Shown here piece after piece: positions 9,081-18,842 of a stretch of 64,000 bases of DNA (position 1 is the stretch's first letter; every line of letters starts with the position of its first letter). The stretch is from Pseudoduganella umbonata (GTDB lineage Bacteria; Pseudomonadota; Gammaproteobacteria; Burkholderiales; Burkholderiaceae_D). The position numbers were made by a program, and so were the translations under genes. Below the pieces are notes generated by a model. It was not told the DNA's origin and ran no database searches. It saw only the letters and a list, made by a program, of their open reading frames with translations. Where the stretch lies: positions 1 through 64,000 of the forward strand of contig NZ_JACHXS010000018.1 of NCBI RefSeq assembly GCF_014192225.1, in the 5' to 3' direction.

Positions 9081-9983
9081 ATGACTTCCTGCCCCACCGT
9101 CCGCACTTCCGAATCTGGACCCGCGCTGTCGCGCATCGTTGCCGGCATGTGGCGCATGGGGGAGTGGAAAATGTCGCCGCAGGAGCGGCTGGCGCTGGTC
9201 GAGCAGTGCATCGAACTGGGCGTGACGAGCTTCGATCATGCCGACATCTATGGGAACTACGGCGTGGAGGAACTGTTTGGCGAGGCACTCGCATTGCGGC
9301 CGGCCCTGCGCGAGCGGATCCAGCTGATCAGCAAGTGCGGCATCCAGCTGGTGTCGCCGGCACGCCCGGCGCACACGATCAAGCAGTACGATACGTCGGC
9401 GGCGCACATCACCGCCTCGGTGGACAACTCGCTGAAAGCACTGCGCACCGATTTCCTCGACCTGCTGCTGATCCATCGCCCCGATCCACTGATGGACTTC
9501 GACGAGATCGCCGAAACGTTCGAACAGCTGCGCGCGGCAGGCAAGGTGAAGCATTTCGGCGTGTCCAATTTCAGCCGGCACCAGTTCGAATGCCTGCACC
9601 GCCGGATCCCGCTGGTCACCAACCAGGTGGAGTTCTCGCCGCTGCACACGACACCGATGTACGACGAAACATTCGACGGCCTGCAGGATTTACGGGTGGC
9701 GCCGATGATCTGGTCGCCATTGGCCGGCGGCCGCCTGTTCCGCGACGATCCCGCCACCGAAGCGCTGCGCAGCACCATTGGCCGCATCGCCAACGAAACC
9801 GGGCAGCCCTTCGGCAGCGTCGTGTTCGCGTGGATCATGCAATTGCCTTCCAGGCCGATCCCGCTGACCGGCAGCGGCCGCATCCAGGCGATCGAGGAAG
9901 CCGTGCGGGCCACGCAGATCAGGCTGTCGCGTAGCCAGTGGTTCGAGATCCTGCGCGCCGCGCAGGGCCACGAAGTTCCCTGA
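9081..9983 (+). CDS. Aldo/keto reductase (YdhF-like)
   Basis: A 300-residue NADPH-dependent aldo/keto reductase with a TIM-barrel fold. The expected catalytic residues are visible in order: Asp and Tyr in the FDHADIYGNYG region, Lys in ISKCG and His in LIHRPDP. It resembles E. coli YdhF and its relatives. The natural substrate is unknown. A TATAAT -10 at 9043-9048 lies shortly upstream. It is convergent with pssA, with only 14 bp between the stops. Confidence 0.87.
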   Translation: MTSCPTVRTSESGPALSRIVAGMWRMGEWKMSPQERLALVEQCIELGVTSFDHADIYGNYGVEELFGEALALRPALRERIQLISKCGIQLVSPARPAHTIKQYDTSAAHITASVDNSLKALRTDFLDLLLIHRPDPLMDFDEIAETFEQLRAAGKVKHFGVSNFSRHQFECLHRRIPLVTNQVEFSPLHTTPMYDETFDGLQDLRVAPMIWSPLAGGRLFRDDPATEALRSTIGRIANETGQPFGSVVFAWIMQLPSRPIPLTGSGRIQAIEEAVRATQIRLSRSQWFEILRAAQGHEVP

Positions 9984-9997
9984 CCGGCGGCGCCGGC

Positions 9998-10756
9998 TCA
10001 CTCTTCTTCGTAGACAAGCGGCGGCGGAACGCCTTTCCAGCCGCGCTTCCAGGCGAGGTTGAGCACCAGGGTGCCGGCGATGTAGATCACGAAGAACAGC
10101 ACGAAGTAATAGAAGCGCAGCCAGACCAGCAGGCCCACGTTCACCAGCAACAGTACCAGTGCGGCCATGCTTTTCTTCTGCTTCGAACTGGGGAAACGGA
10201 TCGTGGAAACCATCAGGCTGCCCACCGCGAACAGCAGTACCACCACCAGCCAGCCGTGCAGGCTGGTCTCCGGCGGGAACGGCCAGGCCACCACCACCGA
10301 TGCCACGCAGGCGGCACCTGCCGTGATCGGCATGCCCACGAAATACTTCGGATCGGTGCGCCCCACGCTCACGTTGAAGCGCGCCAGCCGCAACGCGCCG
10401 CAGGCCACGAAGAAGAATGCCGCCAGGCCGCCGGCCCGCAGCAGAACGGGGTCGGCAGGGCCGATCTGGACGAAGGCATAGCAATACAGCAGTATCGCCG
10501 GGCCGACGCCGAAGTTCATCACGTCCGCGATCGAATCGAGCTGCACGCCGAACTCCGAACTGGTACCGGTGGCGCGCGCAACGAAGCCATCGAGCGCATC
10601 GAAGATGCCGGCCAGGACCAGGAGCGCGGCCGCCAGCCGGTAGTCCTGGGGAAATCCGAAGTGCGCGTTGTCCACGGAAATCACGATGCTGCCGAAACCG
10701 CAGGCGATCGACAGCAGCGTGACGAAGCTGGGCAAGGCGAATTTGGCGCGCTGCAT
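9998..10756 (-). CDS. pssA: CDP-diacylglycerol-serine O-phosphatidyltransferase
   Basis: An integral membrane enzyme (about 252 residues) that makes phosphatidylserine, the precursor of phosphatidylethanolamine. The CDP-alcohol phosphatidyltransferase signature DGx2ARx8Gx3Dx3D is complete (D-G-FV-A-R ... G-VQL-D-SIA-D). Six to eight hydrophobic helices follow. I place the start at the ATG at 10756. The frame stays open to 10918, and a TTG at 10780 is also possible, so the N-terminus is uncertain. Confidence 0.85.
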   Translation of the reverse strand: MQRAKFALPSFVTLLSIACGFGSIVISVDNAHFGFPQDYRLAAALLVLAGIFDALDGFVARATGTSSEFGVQLDSIADVMNFGVGPAILLYCYAFVQIGPADPVLLRAGGLAAFFFVACGALRLARFNVSVGRTDPKYFVGMPITAGAACVASVVVAWPFPPETSLHGWLVVVLLFAVGSLMVSTIRFPSSKQKKSMAALVLLLVNVGLLVWLRFYYFVLFFVIYIAGTLVLNLAWKRGWKGVPPPLVYEEE

Positions 10757-10953
10757 GCGCCGGGTGCGCGTGTTGTTCAATTGGGCTGGCCTGTGTTGAG
10801 TGGACCTTATTGTAACGCCGGCATCGGGCATGCCGCGCCGCATCGTCCAACGATAACCAGCGTGACGATACGGCCGGCACTGGACCCGCCGGGGCAAAAT
10901 AGGCATAGAATCGCCCAATGGCCGCGCTGACCGGGGCGAGACGGGAGCTGATC

Positions 10954-12063
10954 ATGCGCTCGACGTGCAGGTTGCAAATGCAGTGGCAAATGCGGTGGCA
11001 AGTGCGGTGGCAGGCGCGGTGGCAGGTGCGGTGGCAAATGCGGTGGCAGGTGCGCCGGCACATGCGATGTGAAGCGAAGTTGCCGGCCGTGTTGCCGGCC
11101 CGGTCGTCGGACGGTCTGCCAGTCCGGTTAGCGGCCTGGCTGTCGTTCCTGCCGGTGGCCGCGGTGCTCGTTGCCTGCGGAGGTGGCGGCGGCGGTGGCG
11201 ATTCTTCGACCACGAATGTCCCGCCGAATACCCCTGTCGCACCCGAGGTGCAGCCCGGCGCGCCGGCCGCCACCGGGGACACCGCGACGGATGGCTTCGC
11301 GTGGTTCAACTATCGTCGCACCCAGATCGGCCTGGCACCGCTGGCGCGCAATGCGCTGATCGACGCCGCGGCGGCGGGCCATTCGAACTACCTGCGCCTC
11401 AATAACACTGTTTCGCACGACCAGGCGGCCGGCAATCCCGGCTTCACCGGTGCCGCGCTGGGCAACCGGCTGGCGGCAGCGGGTTACGCGCCGGCCGGGA
11501 ATTATGCGTACGGCGAAGTGATTTCCGCCGCGGGCGACCGAGCCGGATTCTTCCATGCGGAGGAGCTGATCACTGCGATCTATCACCGCTTCCTGGTGTT
11601 CGAGCCGGTATTTCGCGAGATGGGGGTGGGTGCCGCCACGGCGAACAACTACACCTACTTCACGGCCGATTTCGCCACCAGCGGCGGCTACGGCGCAGGC
11701 GTCGCGCGCGGCAGCGTGGCGACTTATCCAGCCAGCGGACAAACCGCGGTCCCGGTCAACTTCATGAGCGACAGCGAATCGCCGGACCCGGTGCCGAACC
11801 TGAACGAGGTAGGCTATCCGGTCAGCGTGCATGCGAACATTTCGTCGGCGCTGAGCGTCACCAGCTTCACGATCAGGCCACGTGGCGGTTCGGACCTGGC
11901 TGTACGCCTGCTGGCCAGCGCGGCCGACACGCACACGCCAAAGTCGGCGGCGGCCGTCGTTCCCCTTGCCCGGCTCGCCGCCGGCACCACGTACGACGTC
12001 GCCTTCAGAGGTACCGTCGACAATGTCAACGTGACCCGTGACTGGTCATTCACTACCCGATGA
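10954..12063 (+). CDS. CAP-domain (SCP/PR-1-like) lipoprotein with repeated N-terminus
   Basis: A secreted lipoprotein with a CAP domain at about residues 110-235 (NYRRTQIGLAPL, the SHDQ segment and GEVI) and a C-terminal Ig-like region of about 100 residues. The lipobox is LVAC followed by a Gly run. I chose the ATG at 10954 because GGGAG precedes it. The first ATG at 10918 would coincide with the expected transcript start from a -10 TAGAAT at 10906-10911. The lipobox then lies about 75 residues in, behind eight 12-bp repeats encoding RWQV-like units. An ATG at 11062, after the repeats, would give a normal signal peptide and is a real alternative. Confidence 0.78.
   Translation: MRSTCRLQMQWQMRWQVRWQARWQVRWQMRWQVRRHMRCEAKLPAVLPARSSDGLPVRLAAWLSFLPVAAVLVACGGGGGGGDSSTTNVPPNTPVAPEVQPGAPAATGDTATDGFAWFNYRRTQIGLAPLARNALIDAAAAGHSNYLRLNNTVSHDQAAGNPGFTGAALGNRLAAAGYAPAGNYAYGEVISAAGDRAGFFHAEELITAIYHRFLVFEPVFREMGVGAATANNYTYFTADFATSGGYGAGVARGSVATYPASGQTAVPVNFMSDSESPDPVPNLNEVGYPVSVHANISSALSVTSFTIRPRGGSDLAVRLLASAADTHTPKSAAAVVPLARLAAGTTYDVAFRGTVDNVNVTRDWSFTTR
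10974..11069 (+). repeat. Eight tandem 12-bp repeats in the CAP gene 5' end
   Basis: Eight consecutive 12-bp units with consensus GCARRTGCGGTG start at 10974, 10986, 10998, 11010, 11022, 11034, 11046 and 11058. Because 12 is a multiple of three, the reading frame is kept and each unit encodes a WQxR-type tetrapeptide. Copy-number change would alter only the length of the N-terminus. Confidence 0.9.
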
Positions 12064-12313
12064 CGGCGGCCCCGGCTGGATGACCGGGCCGTCCTGGACC
12101 GGCGCAACAATACGGCGCCCGGGCAGTCGGGACAGATAGGGAACGGTGCAGAACAGGCGCTGGATACTGCCGCCTGGGGAACCATCATGGCGGCGCAGGA
12201 TGACAACCAGGCGGGTGTCGTCGCACCGCAAGCCGCGCATTTAGCGGCAGCCGGGAGCGCTGACGGGATGGATGACTGCCCGCGGTCAGGTCCTGGCCGC
12301 GGAGACCGGCGCG
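12064..12313. other. Intergenic, no recognised feature
   Basis: A stretch of 250 bp between the convergent CAP lipoprotein and zinc-ribbon genes. I see no supported gene, no strong terminator and no repeat in it. Confidence 0.5.
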
Positions 12314-12517
12314 TCAGCCTGTGTACAGGGCTTCTTCGTCGAAGGACGATGCGCAGTCGCGGCCGCAGAAGCGTTTCACGCTGTCGAGCGGCTTCTCGCA
12401 ATACCAGCACGAGCCCTTCGGCGGCAACTTCTGTCGCGGCGTGGCAGCCATTGCCGGCATCATCGATGGCATCATCGACACTGCGCTGTCCGGCACTGCC
12501 TGTTCGGTCGTTTCCAT
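12314..12517 (-). CDS. Small zinc-ribbon-like protein, function unknown
   Basis: A 67-residue protein (79 if an upstream ATG at 12553 is used). Four Cys are arranged as CxxC-N11-CxxxC within CWYC...FCGRDC, which suggests a structural zinc site. A Met/Ala-rich N-terminal half precedes it. The pattern resembles small Zn-ribbon proteins of the DUF2116 type, but I cannot assign a family firmly. A TATAGT -10-like element on the minus strand (plus-strand 12596-12601) could drive it. Confidence 0.6.
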   Translation of the reverse strand: METTEQAVPDSAVSMMPSMMPAMAATPRQKLPPKGSCWYCEKPLDSVKRFCGRDCASSFDEEALYTG

Positions 12518-12553
12518 GATCTTCCCCTCTCCAGACACATCAACTGCCAGCAA

Positions 12554-12846
12554 GATTACGTCAGCGGAAGTTTGCGGAAGTGACCAATATCAACACTATA
12601 AAAATTGTCGCCCGCCGCATCAGACTCTGTTGCTCAAATCAATCATAGCAGCATTAAAACAGGCCAACAGGCAGGGTTACGTGCGCCAGCACACGTAACT
12701 GGGGCAATTGCAGCGAGGTTGCTACAAAGAGAGGAGCGATCGAAAATTTTTCTATGGAAACGAAGCGGGCGATAGCTCGCGCTCCCGCGCCATGCCGGGA
12801 AATCGATGGCAGGCATCGACTCCCCTGACGCTGGTGGCTCGATCCC
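12554..12846. other. Intergenic, relatively AT-rich, no recognised gene
   Basis: This 293-bp gap separates the zinc-ribbon gene from the end of mnmE. Apart from the TATAGT element noted for the zinc-ribbon gene I see no structured element or coding sequence. Confidence 0.5.
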
Positions 12847-14232
<1,386 letters not shown>

Positions 14233-14243
14233 ATTTTAATGGA

Positions 14244-14274
14244 ACGAAAAAAAACCCGTGTCGCGCACGGGTTT
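14244..14274 (-). terminator. Terminator between yidC and mnmE
   Basis: A 9-bp inverted repeat (14252-14260 with 14266-14274, 5-nt loop) is followed on the minus strand by a run of eight T. It would end or attenuate the yidC transcript just before the mnmE start at 14232. Confidence 0.75.
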
Positions 14275-14329
14275 CGATTTTTTACTGCCGGGTCCGCGCC
14301 CAGCAGGCTGGACACGGACCGGTTAGCGC

Positions 14330-16000
14330 TTACTTCGCGTCCGGCATCATCTTCTTCGTGATCACCCACTGCTGGGCGATCGAGAACAGGTTGTTGACGA
14401 CCCAGTACAGCACCAGGCCCGACGGGAAGAACAGGAACATCACCGAGAACGCCAGCGGCATGAACAGCATCATCTTCGCCTGCATCGGGTCGGCCGGCTG
14501 CGGGTTCAGCTTCATCGTCACGTACATCGAGATCGCATACAGCACCGGCAGGATGAAGAACGGATCCGGCTTGGTCAGGTCGGTGATCCAGCCCAGCCAC
14601 GGCGCGCCGCGCATCTCGACCGACGAGTTCAGCACCCAGTACAGCGCGATGAACACCGGCATCTGCACCACGATCGGCAGGCAGCCGCCCAGCGGGTTGA
14701 TCTTCTCGGTCTTGTACAGCTCCATCATCGCCTGGTTCATCTTCTGCGGATCGCCTTTGTAGCGCTCGCGGATCGACGTCATCTTCGGCGTTACCACCTT
14801 CATCTTCGCCATGCTGCGATAGCTGGCGGCGGACAGCGGGAAGAAGATCAGCTTGATCAGGATCGTGAAGGCGATGATCGTCCAGCCCCAGTTATGCAGG
14901 GCGCTGTTGATATGCTCCATCACCCACCACATCGGCTTGGCGATGATGGTCAGCATGCCGTAGTCCTTCACCAGCTCCAGGCCCGGCGACACGCGTTCCA
15001 GCGCCTGTTCTGCCTGCGGGCCGGAATACAGCTTGGCGGTGTTCGACACCGTGGCGCCAGGTGCCAGCGCGCCAAGCGGCTGCACCACGCCGATCGAGTA
15101 CGTGTTCGGGCCGACCTTGCGCGTGAAGATGTCGTGCATCTGCTTCGCCTGCGGCACCAGTGCGGAGACAAAGAAGTGCTGCGAGATCGCGACCCAGCCG
15201 TTGTCGGCCTTGACCGGGTGATCCGGCACGAAGTTCGGGTTGGTGCGCTTCGAAGCGTCTTCCTTCTCCACCTTCTCGAACGTGAGTTTCACGTACTTGT
15301 CGGCGTCGGTGTACAGCGTGGGGCCGGTGAAGCTCGGGTTGAACCACGAAGAACCTTCCGGCTTGTTGCCATCGTGGACCAGCTGCAGGTACAGCTCCGG
15401 ATTCACGGGCGCCGCGCCGGTGTTGGTCACATCGTGACGCACGTCGATCACGTAGTCGCCGCGCTTGAACGTGAACGTCTTCGTCAGGCGCACGCCGCCC
15501 TGCTCGGCATCCATCACCAGTTGCACCTGGTTGCCGTTGTCGAGCGCGCGCGCGCCCGGGCGAACGGTAAAGCCGGTGTTATGGTTCGGCAGGTTGGCCG
15601 CGCCCACCAGGCCCGTCTGAGCCAGGTACACGCGGTCGCCCACTTGCTGGAACAGCTGCTGGTTCCTGGTCGGGTCGTAGCCATCCTTGAACTTCAGCAG
15701 TTCGAGGCGCTTGATCTGGCCGCCCAGCGTGTCGATGTCCACCTTGAACACGTCGGTCGTGATGGTCACGATCTGGCTCTGGAATGGTGCCGCGGTACCG
15801 GGTACCGCGGCGGCGCCGGCGGTAGGGGTGCCGACAGCGGCAGGAACGCCGGCCGGAGTGGTCTTGGCATCGGCCTGCGCGGTCTTCGGCGGGGCCGAGA
15901 ACATGGACTGCCGGCCGGTGGAGATCATCCACTCGTTCCACAGGGCGACCAGTGAAACAGCGAAGACGATCCACAGGATTGTGCGTTTATTGAGATCCAT
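14330..16000 (-). CDS. yidC: Membrane protein insertase YidC
   Basis: A 556-residue inner-membrane insertase. One N-terminal membrane helix (residues about 6-24) is followed by the large periplasmic P1 domain of Gram-negative YidC (about 60-340). The conserved five-helix core comes after residue 350 and includes the cytoplasmic loop region with MKVVTPKM and YKTEKINPLGGCLP. It inserts membrane proteins with or without Sec. It lies 9 bp downstream of yidD in the classic cluster. Confidence 0.96.
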   Translation of the reverse strand: MDLNKRTILWIVFAVSLVALWNEWMISTGRQSMFSAPPKTAQADAKTTPAGVPAAVGTPTAGAAAVPGTAAPFQSQIVTITTDVFKVDIDTLGGQIKRLELLKFKDGYDPTRNQQLFQQVGDRVYLAQTGLVGAANLPNHNTGFTVRPGARALDNGNQVQLVMDAEQGGVRLTKTFTFKRGDYVIDVRHDVTNTGAAPVNPELYLQLVHDGNKPEGSSWFNPSFTGPTLYTDADKYVKLTFEKVEKEDASKRTNPNFVPDHPVKADNGWVAISQHFFVSALVPQAKQMHDIFTRKVGPNTYSIGVVQPLGALAPGATVSNTAKLYSGPQAEQALERVSPGLELVKDYGMLTIIAKPMWWVMEHINSALHNWGWTIIAFTILIKLIFFPLSAASYRSMAKMKVVTPKMTSIRERYKGDPQKMNQAMMELYKTEKINPLGGCLPIVVQMPVFIALYWVLNSSVEMRGAPWLGWITDLTKPDPFFILPVLYAISMYVTMKLNPQPADPMQAKMMLFMPLAFSVMFLFFPSGLVLYWVVNNLFSIAQQWVITKKMMPDAK

Positions 16001-16009
16001 TGGGTCAAA

Positions 16010-16273
16010 TCAGGAGTGGTTGCAACCGCAAGCGGTCGTAGAGGAATGCTTTGGCGGAACGGGATCGACTCCGCCCGCGTTCCACGGGTGGCAGCGGCAG
16101 ACACGGCGCACCGCCAGCCAGCCGCCCTTCGCCACGCCATGCTCGCGCAGCGCTTCGAGCGCGTAATTCGAGCAGCTTGGGTAGAAACGGCAGGAGGGCG
16201 GCATCAGCGGGCTGATGGCGATCTGGTAGCCACGCAAAAGCAGCGTGGCGAACTTGAGAAGCACCAGTTTCAT
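16010..16273 (-). CDS. yidD: Membrane protein insertion efficiency factor YidD
   Basis: An 87-residue member of the YidD family. It has the hallmark CRFYPSCSNYA and CHPWNAGG segments, an amphipathic N-terminus for membrane association, and three conserved Cys. It assists YidC-dependent insertion. The start overlaps the rnpA stop by 4 bp. Confidence 0.95.
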   Translation of the reverse strand: MKLVLLKFATLLLRGYQIAISPLMPPSCRFYPSCSNYALEALREHGVAKGGWLAVRRVCRCHPWNAGGVDPVPPKHSSTTACGCNHS

Positions 16274-16671
16274 CGCCGTGCTTTCGCCTGCGTCGCGAAC
16301 AGGCGCGCCAGCTCGATGCGCAGCAGGGCCTTCAGCTTGGCATTGGTGGCTGGATCGGCTTTCGTGTTGACCGCCTTGGACAGCCGTACGACGCAGTCGA
16401 TGGCCGGCAAGCCCGTGGTGCGGAACAGTTCGCGCGTCAGGCGCTTGATGGTGTTGCGCGTGACCGCGCGAGGTGCCAGGCGTTTGGCAACGACAACGCC
16501 CAGCCGCGCATGAGGCAGCTGATTCTGGCGGGTATAGAGCACGAAGTGCGCGCTTTTCTGGGCCGGGCGCAAACGAAAAACGGATGAAAATTCATCCGTT
16601 TTAACGATGCGCCGAGCGCGCGCGAAGTCGTGGGAACCTTCGCCTGTCGAGCCGTTGGAACTGCTGTCCAC
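16270..16671 (-). CDS. rnpA: Ribonuclease P protein component
   Basis: Protein subunit of RNase P, which matures the 5' ends of tRNAs together with the RnpB RNA. The RNR-like basic helix is visible as RLAPRAVTRNTIKRLTRE. Length is 133 residues from the upstream ATG. The first 15 or so residues are Ser/Gly-rich and poorly conserved, so a shorter start is possible. It lies between rpmH and yidD as in nearly all bacteria. Confidence 0.94.
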   Translation of the reverse strand: MDSSSNGSTGEGSHDFARARRIVKTDEFSSVFRLRPAQKSAHFVLYTRQNQLPHARLGVVVAKRLAPRAVTRNTIKRLTRELFRTTGLPAIDCVVRLSKAVNTKADPATNAKLKALLRIELARLFATQAKARR

Positions 16672-16692
16672 GCTCAGCGAACAAGCGATGGC

Positions 16693-16827
16693 TTATACAG
16701 CCAGGCGCTTGCGGCCCTTGGCACGGCGTGCGTTCAGGACCTGACGGCCACCACGGGTAGCCATACGTGCACGGAAACCGTGGGTACGCTTGCGACGCAC
16801 GACGGAAGGTTGGTAAGTACGTTTCAT
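16693..16827 (-). CDS. rpmH: 50S ribosomal protein L34
   Basis: A 44-residue L34 beginning MKRTYQPS and ending GRKRLAV, a near-invariant sequence. The in-frame ATG at 16875 would add 16 residues not found in the family, so 16827 is used. It is the first gene of the minus-strand operon and is divergent from dnaA across the origin region. Confidence 0.97.
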   Translation of the reverse strand: MKRTYQPSVVRRKRTHGFRARMATRGGRQVLNARRAKGRKRLAV

Positions 16828-17304
16828 GTTGGTCTCGCTAAAGAAGCAAAAAAATGCAAAATCGGGCTGCCGCACCGCTGACGAATCAGGCCGGACGCCA
16901 GGTGGTCCCTTCAGTTATTGGTGCCAATGACATTTCGCGCACTTATGCCCACACGTCCGGCACAAGCTGGCCAATCTCATCGCCCGCAAGGATCCGCGCT
17001 GATCGTAAACTGAAAAAACACGGAGTACGGGCGGGGAACCCTGAATTATCAGCATTCAGGCATGCCTTGTCAACAGCGGAACCGGGTTGCCGAGGCGCTT
17101 CCCGGCCGTTTTTTCCGCGATTTCGGGCGCAACCCTGTGGATAACTTGTGGGATTCGGAGTTAGAATAGCGTGTTACGTGTGGCGCATATGCGTCAGTTG
17201 CCGCTTGGTTACCGTCTTCGTTTGCGTATACCTTGCCGTATACCTCACGGTAGCTCGCGGCCGACACATGCTGCCCTCCCACAGCTTTTGCAGATAGACG
17301 ATTC
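16828..17304. other. oriC: rpmH-dnaA intergenic region, likely origin neighbourhood
   Basis: A 477-bp non-coding gap between divergent rpmH and dnaA, the usual position of oriC in this group. One perfect DnaA box is visible (plus-strand TGTGGATAA at 17136-17144). There is a -10-like TAGAAT at 17162-17167 and a moderately AT-rich patch near 17005-17020. I find only one consensus box by eye. Further boxes would have to be degenerate, so the origin assignment rests mostly on gene context. Confidence 0.5.
17136..17144 (-). promoter_or_regulatory. DnaA box upstream of dnaA
   Basis: This is the exact consensus TTATCCACA on the minus strand. It lies about 20 bp before a -10-like TAGAAT, so DnaA bound here would probably repress its own gene, as is known in other bacteria. 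Confidence 0.7.
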
Positions 17305-18723
17305 ATGGAAAATTTCTGGCAGACCTGTTCCGCCCAACTGGAACTGGAGCTGACGCCGCAACAATTCAGCGCGTGGATCAAACCACTGGTGCCGCTCGAT
17401 TACGAGAACGGCAAGCTGCGCATCGCGGCGCCCAACCGCTTCAAGCTCGACTGGGTGAAGTCCCAGTTCGCCAGCCGCATCACTGCCCTTGCATCGCAAT
17501 ACTGGGAAGCGCCGATCGAGGTGCAGTTCGTGCTGAACCCGAGCCTGAACCCGCCGCGCGCCCGGCCGACCGAGAGCACCAGCACGGCCGCCAGCGTGCC
17601 GAACGGCGCCGGCGCGCCCGCCATGCATCCGGCGGACGTGCGCACCGGCGACCCGGTCACGCCGCCGGCCGGCAACGAATACGCGAACCAGCGTGGCCGC
17701 GAGCAAAGCCGCATCAATACCGATCTCACGTTCGAAAGCTTCGTGACCGGTAAGGCCAACCAGCTGGCGCGCGCCGCCGCGATCCAGGTCGCCAACAATC
17801 CGGGCGTGTCGTATAACCCGCTGTTCTTCTATGGCGGCGTGGGCCTCGGTAAAACCCACCTGATCCACGCGATCGGCAACCAGGTGATGGCCGACCAGCC
17901 GGGTGCGCGCATCCGCTACATCCACGCCGAGCAGTACGTGCGCGACGTGGTGACCGCCTATCAGCGCAAGGGCTTCGACGACTTCAAGCATTACTACCAC
18001 TCGCTGGACATGCTGCTGATCGACGATATTCAATTCTTCGGCGGCAAGAGCCGCACGCAGGAAGAATTCTTCTATGCGTTCGAAGCACTGATCGCCGCGA
18101 AGAAGCAGATCATCATCACGTCGGACACCTATCCGAAAGAGATCACCGGTATGGACGATCGCCTGATCTCGCGTTTCGATTCCGGCCTGACGGTGGCGAT
18201 CGAGCCGCCCGAGCTGGAAATGCGCGTGGCGATCCTGCTGAAAAAGGCCAAGTCGGAAGGCGTGACCCTGTCGGACGACGTGGCTTTCTTCGTGGCCAAG
18301 CACCTGCGCTCGAACGTGCGCGAGCTGGAAGGCGCGCTGCGCAAGATCCTGGCGTACTCCCGCTTCCACGGCAAGGACATCTCGATCGACATCGTGAAGG
18401 AAGCGCTGAAGGACCTGCTCTCCGTGCAGAACCGCCAGATCAGCGTGGAAAACATCCAGAAGACGGTCGCGGACTTCTTCAACATCAAGGTCGCGGACAT
18501 GTACTCGAAGCGCCGGCCCGCCAATATCGCGCGGCCGCGCCAGATCGCGATGTACCTGGCGAAGGAACTGACGCAGAAGAGCCTGCCGGAGATCGGCGAG
18601 CTGTTCGGCGGCCGCGACCACACCACGGTGCTGCACGCCGTGCGCAAGATCGCCCAGGACCGCACCAAGAACCCGGAGTGCAACCACGAGCTGCACGTGC
18701 TGGAGCAGACGCTGAAAGGCTGA
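17305..18723 (+). CDS. dnaA: Chromosomal replication initiator DnaA
   Basis: A 472-residue initiator. Domain I (about 1-85) starts MENFWQTC. A Pro/Thr/Ala-rich domain II linker follows (about 86-135). The AAA+ domain III has Walker A GGVGLGKTH and Walker B LLIDDIQF. The C-terminal domain IV HTH contains GGRDHTTVLHAVRKI for DnaA-box recognition. It is followed by dnaN and gyrB, the standard order. Confidence 0.97.
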   Translation: MENFWQTCSAQLELELTPQQFSAWIKPLVPLDYENGKLRIAAPNRFKLDWVKSQFASRITALASQYWEAPIEVQFVLNPSLNPPRARPTESTSTAASVPNGAGAPAMHPADVRTGDPVTPPAGNEYANQRGREQSRINTDLTFESFVTGKANQLARAAAIQVANNPGVSYNPLFFYGGVGLGKTHLIHAIGNQVMADQPGARIRYIHAEQYVRDVVTAYQRKGFDDFKHYYHSLDMLLIDDIQFFGGKSRTQEEFFYAFEALIAAKKQIIITSDTYPKEITGMDDRLISRFDSGLTVAIEPPELEMRVAILLKKAKSEGVTLSDDVAFFVAKHLRSNVRELEGALRKILAYSRFHGKDISIDIVKEALKDLLSVQNRQISVENIQKTVADFFNIKVADMYSKRRPANIARPRQIAMYLAKELTQKSLPEIGELFGGRDHTTVLHAVRKIAQDRTKNPECNHELHVLEQTLKG

Positions 18724-18842
18724 TGGGCGGGCAATCGCATGCGGCGCGCGCCTTTGCCAGGGGCTTGCAGCGCCGCTTTGCCTTCCAGCCCGGCAACCTT
18801 TAGCATTACAAACTAGTCATTAATTTTTTATCGAGGATATCC

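Noticed and set aside
10974..11069. Tandem repeats considered as a CRISPR-like array
   Set aside because: Units are contiguous 12-mers without spacers, inside a coding frame.
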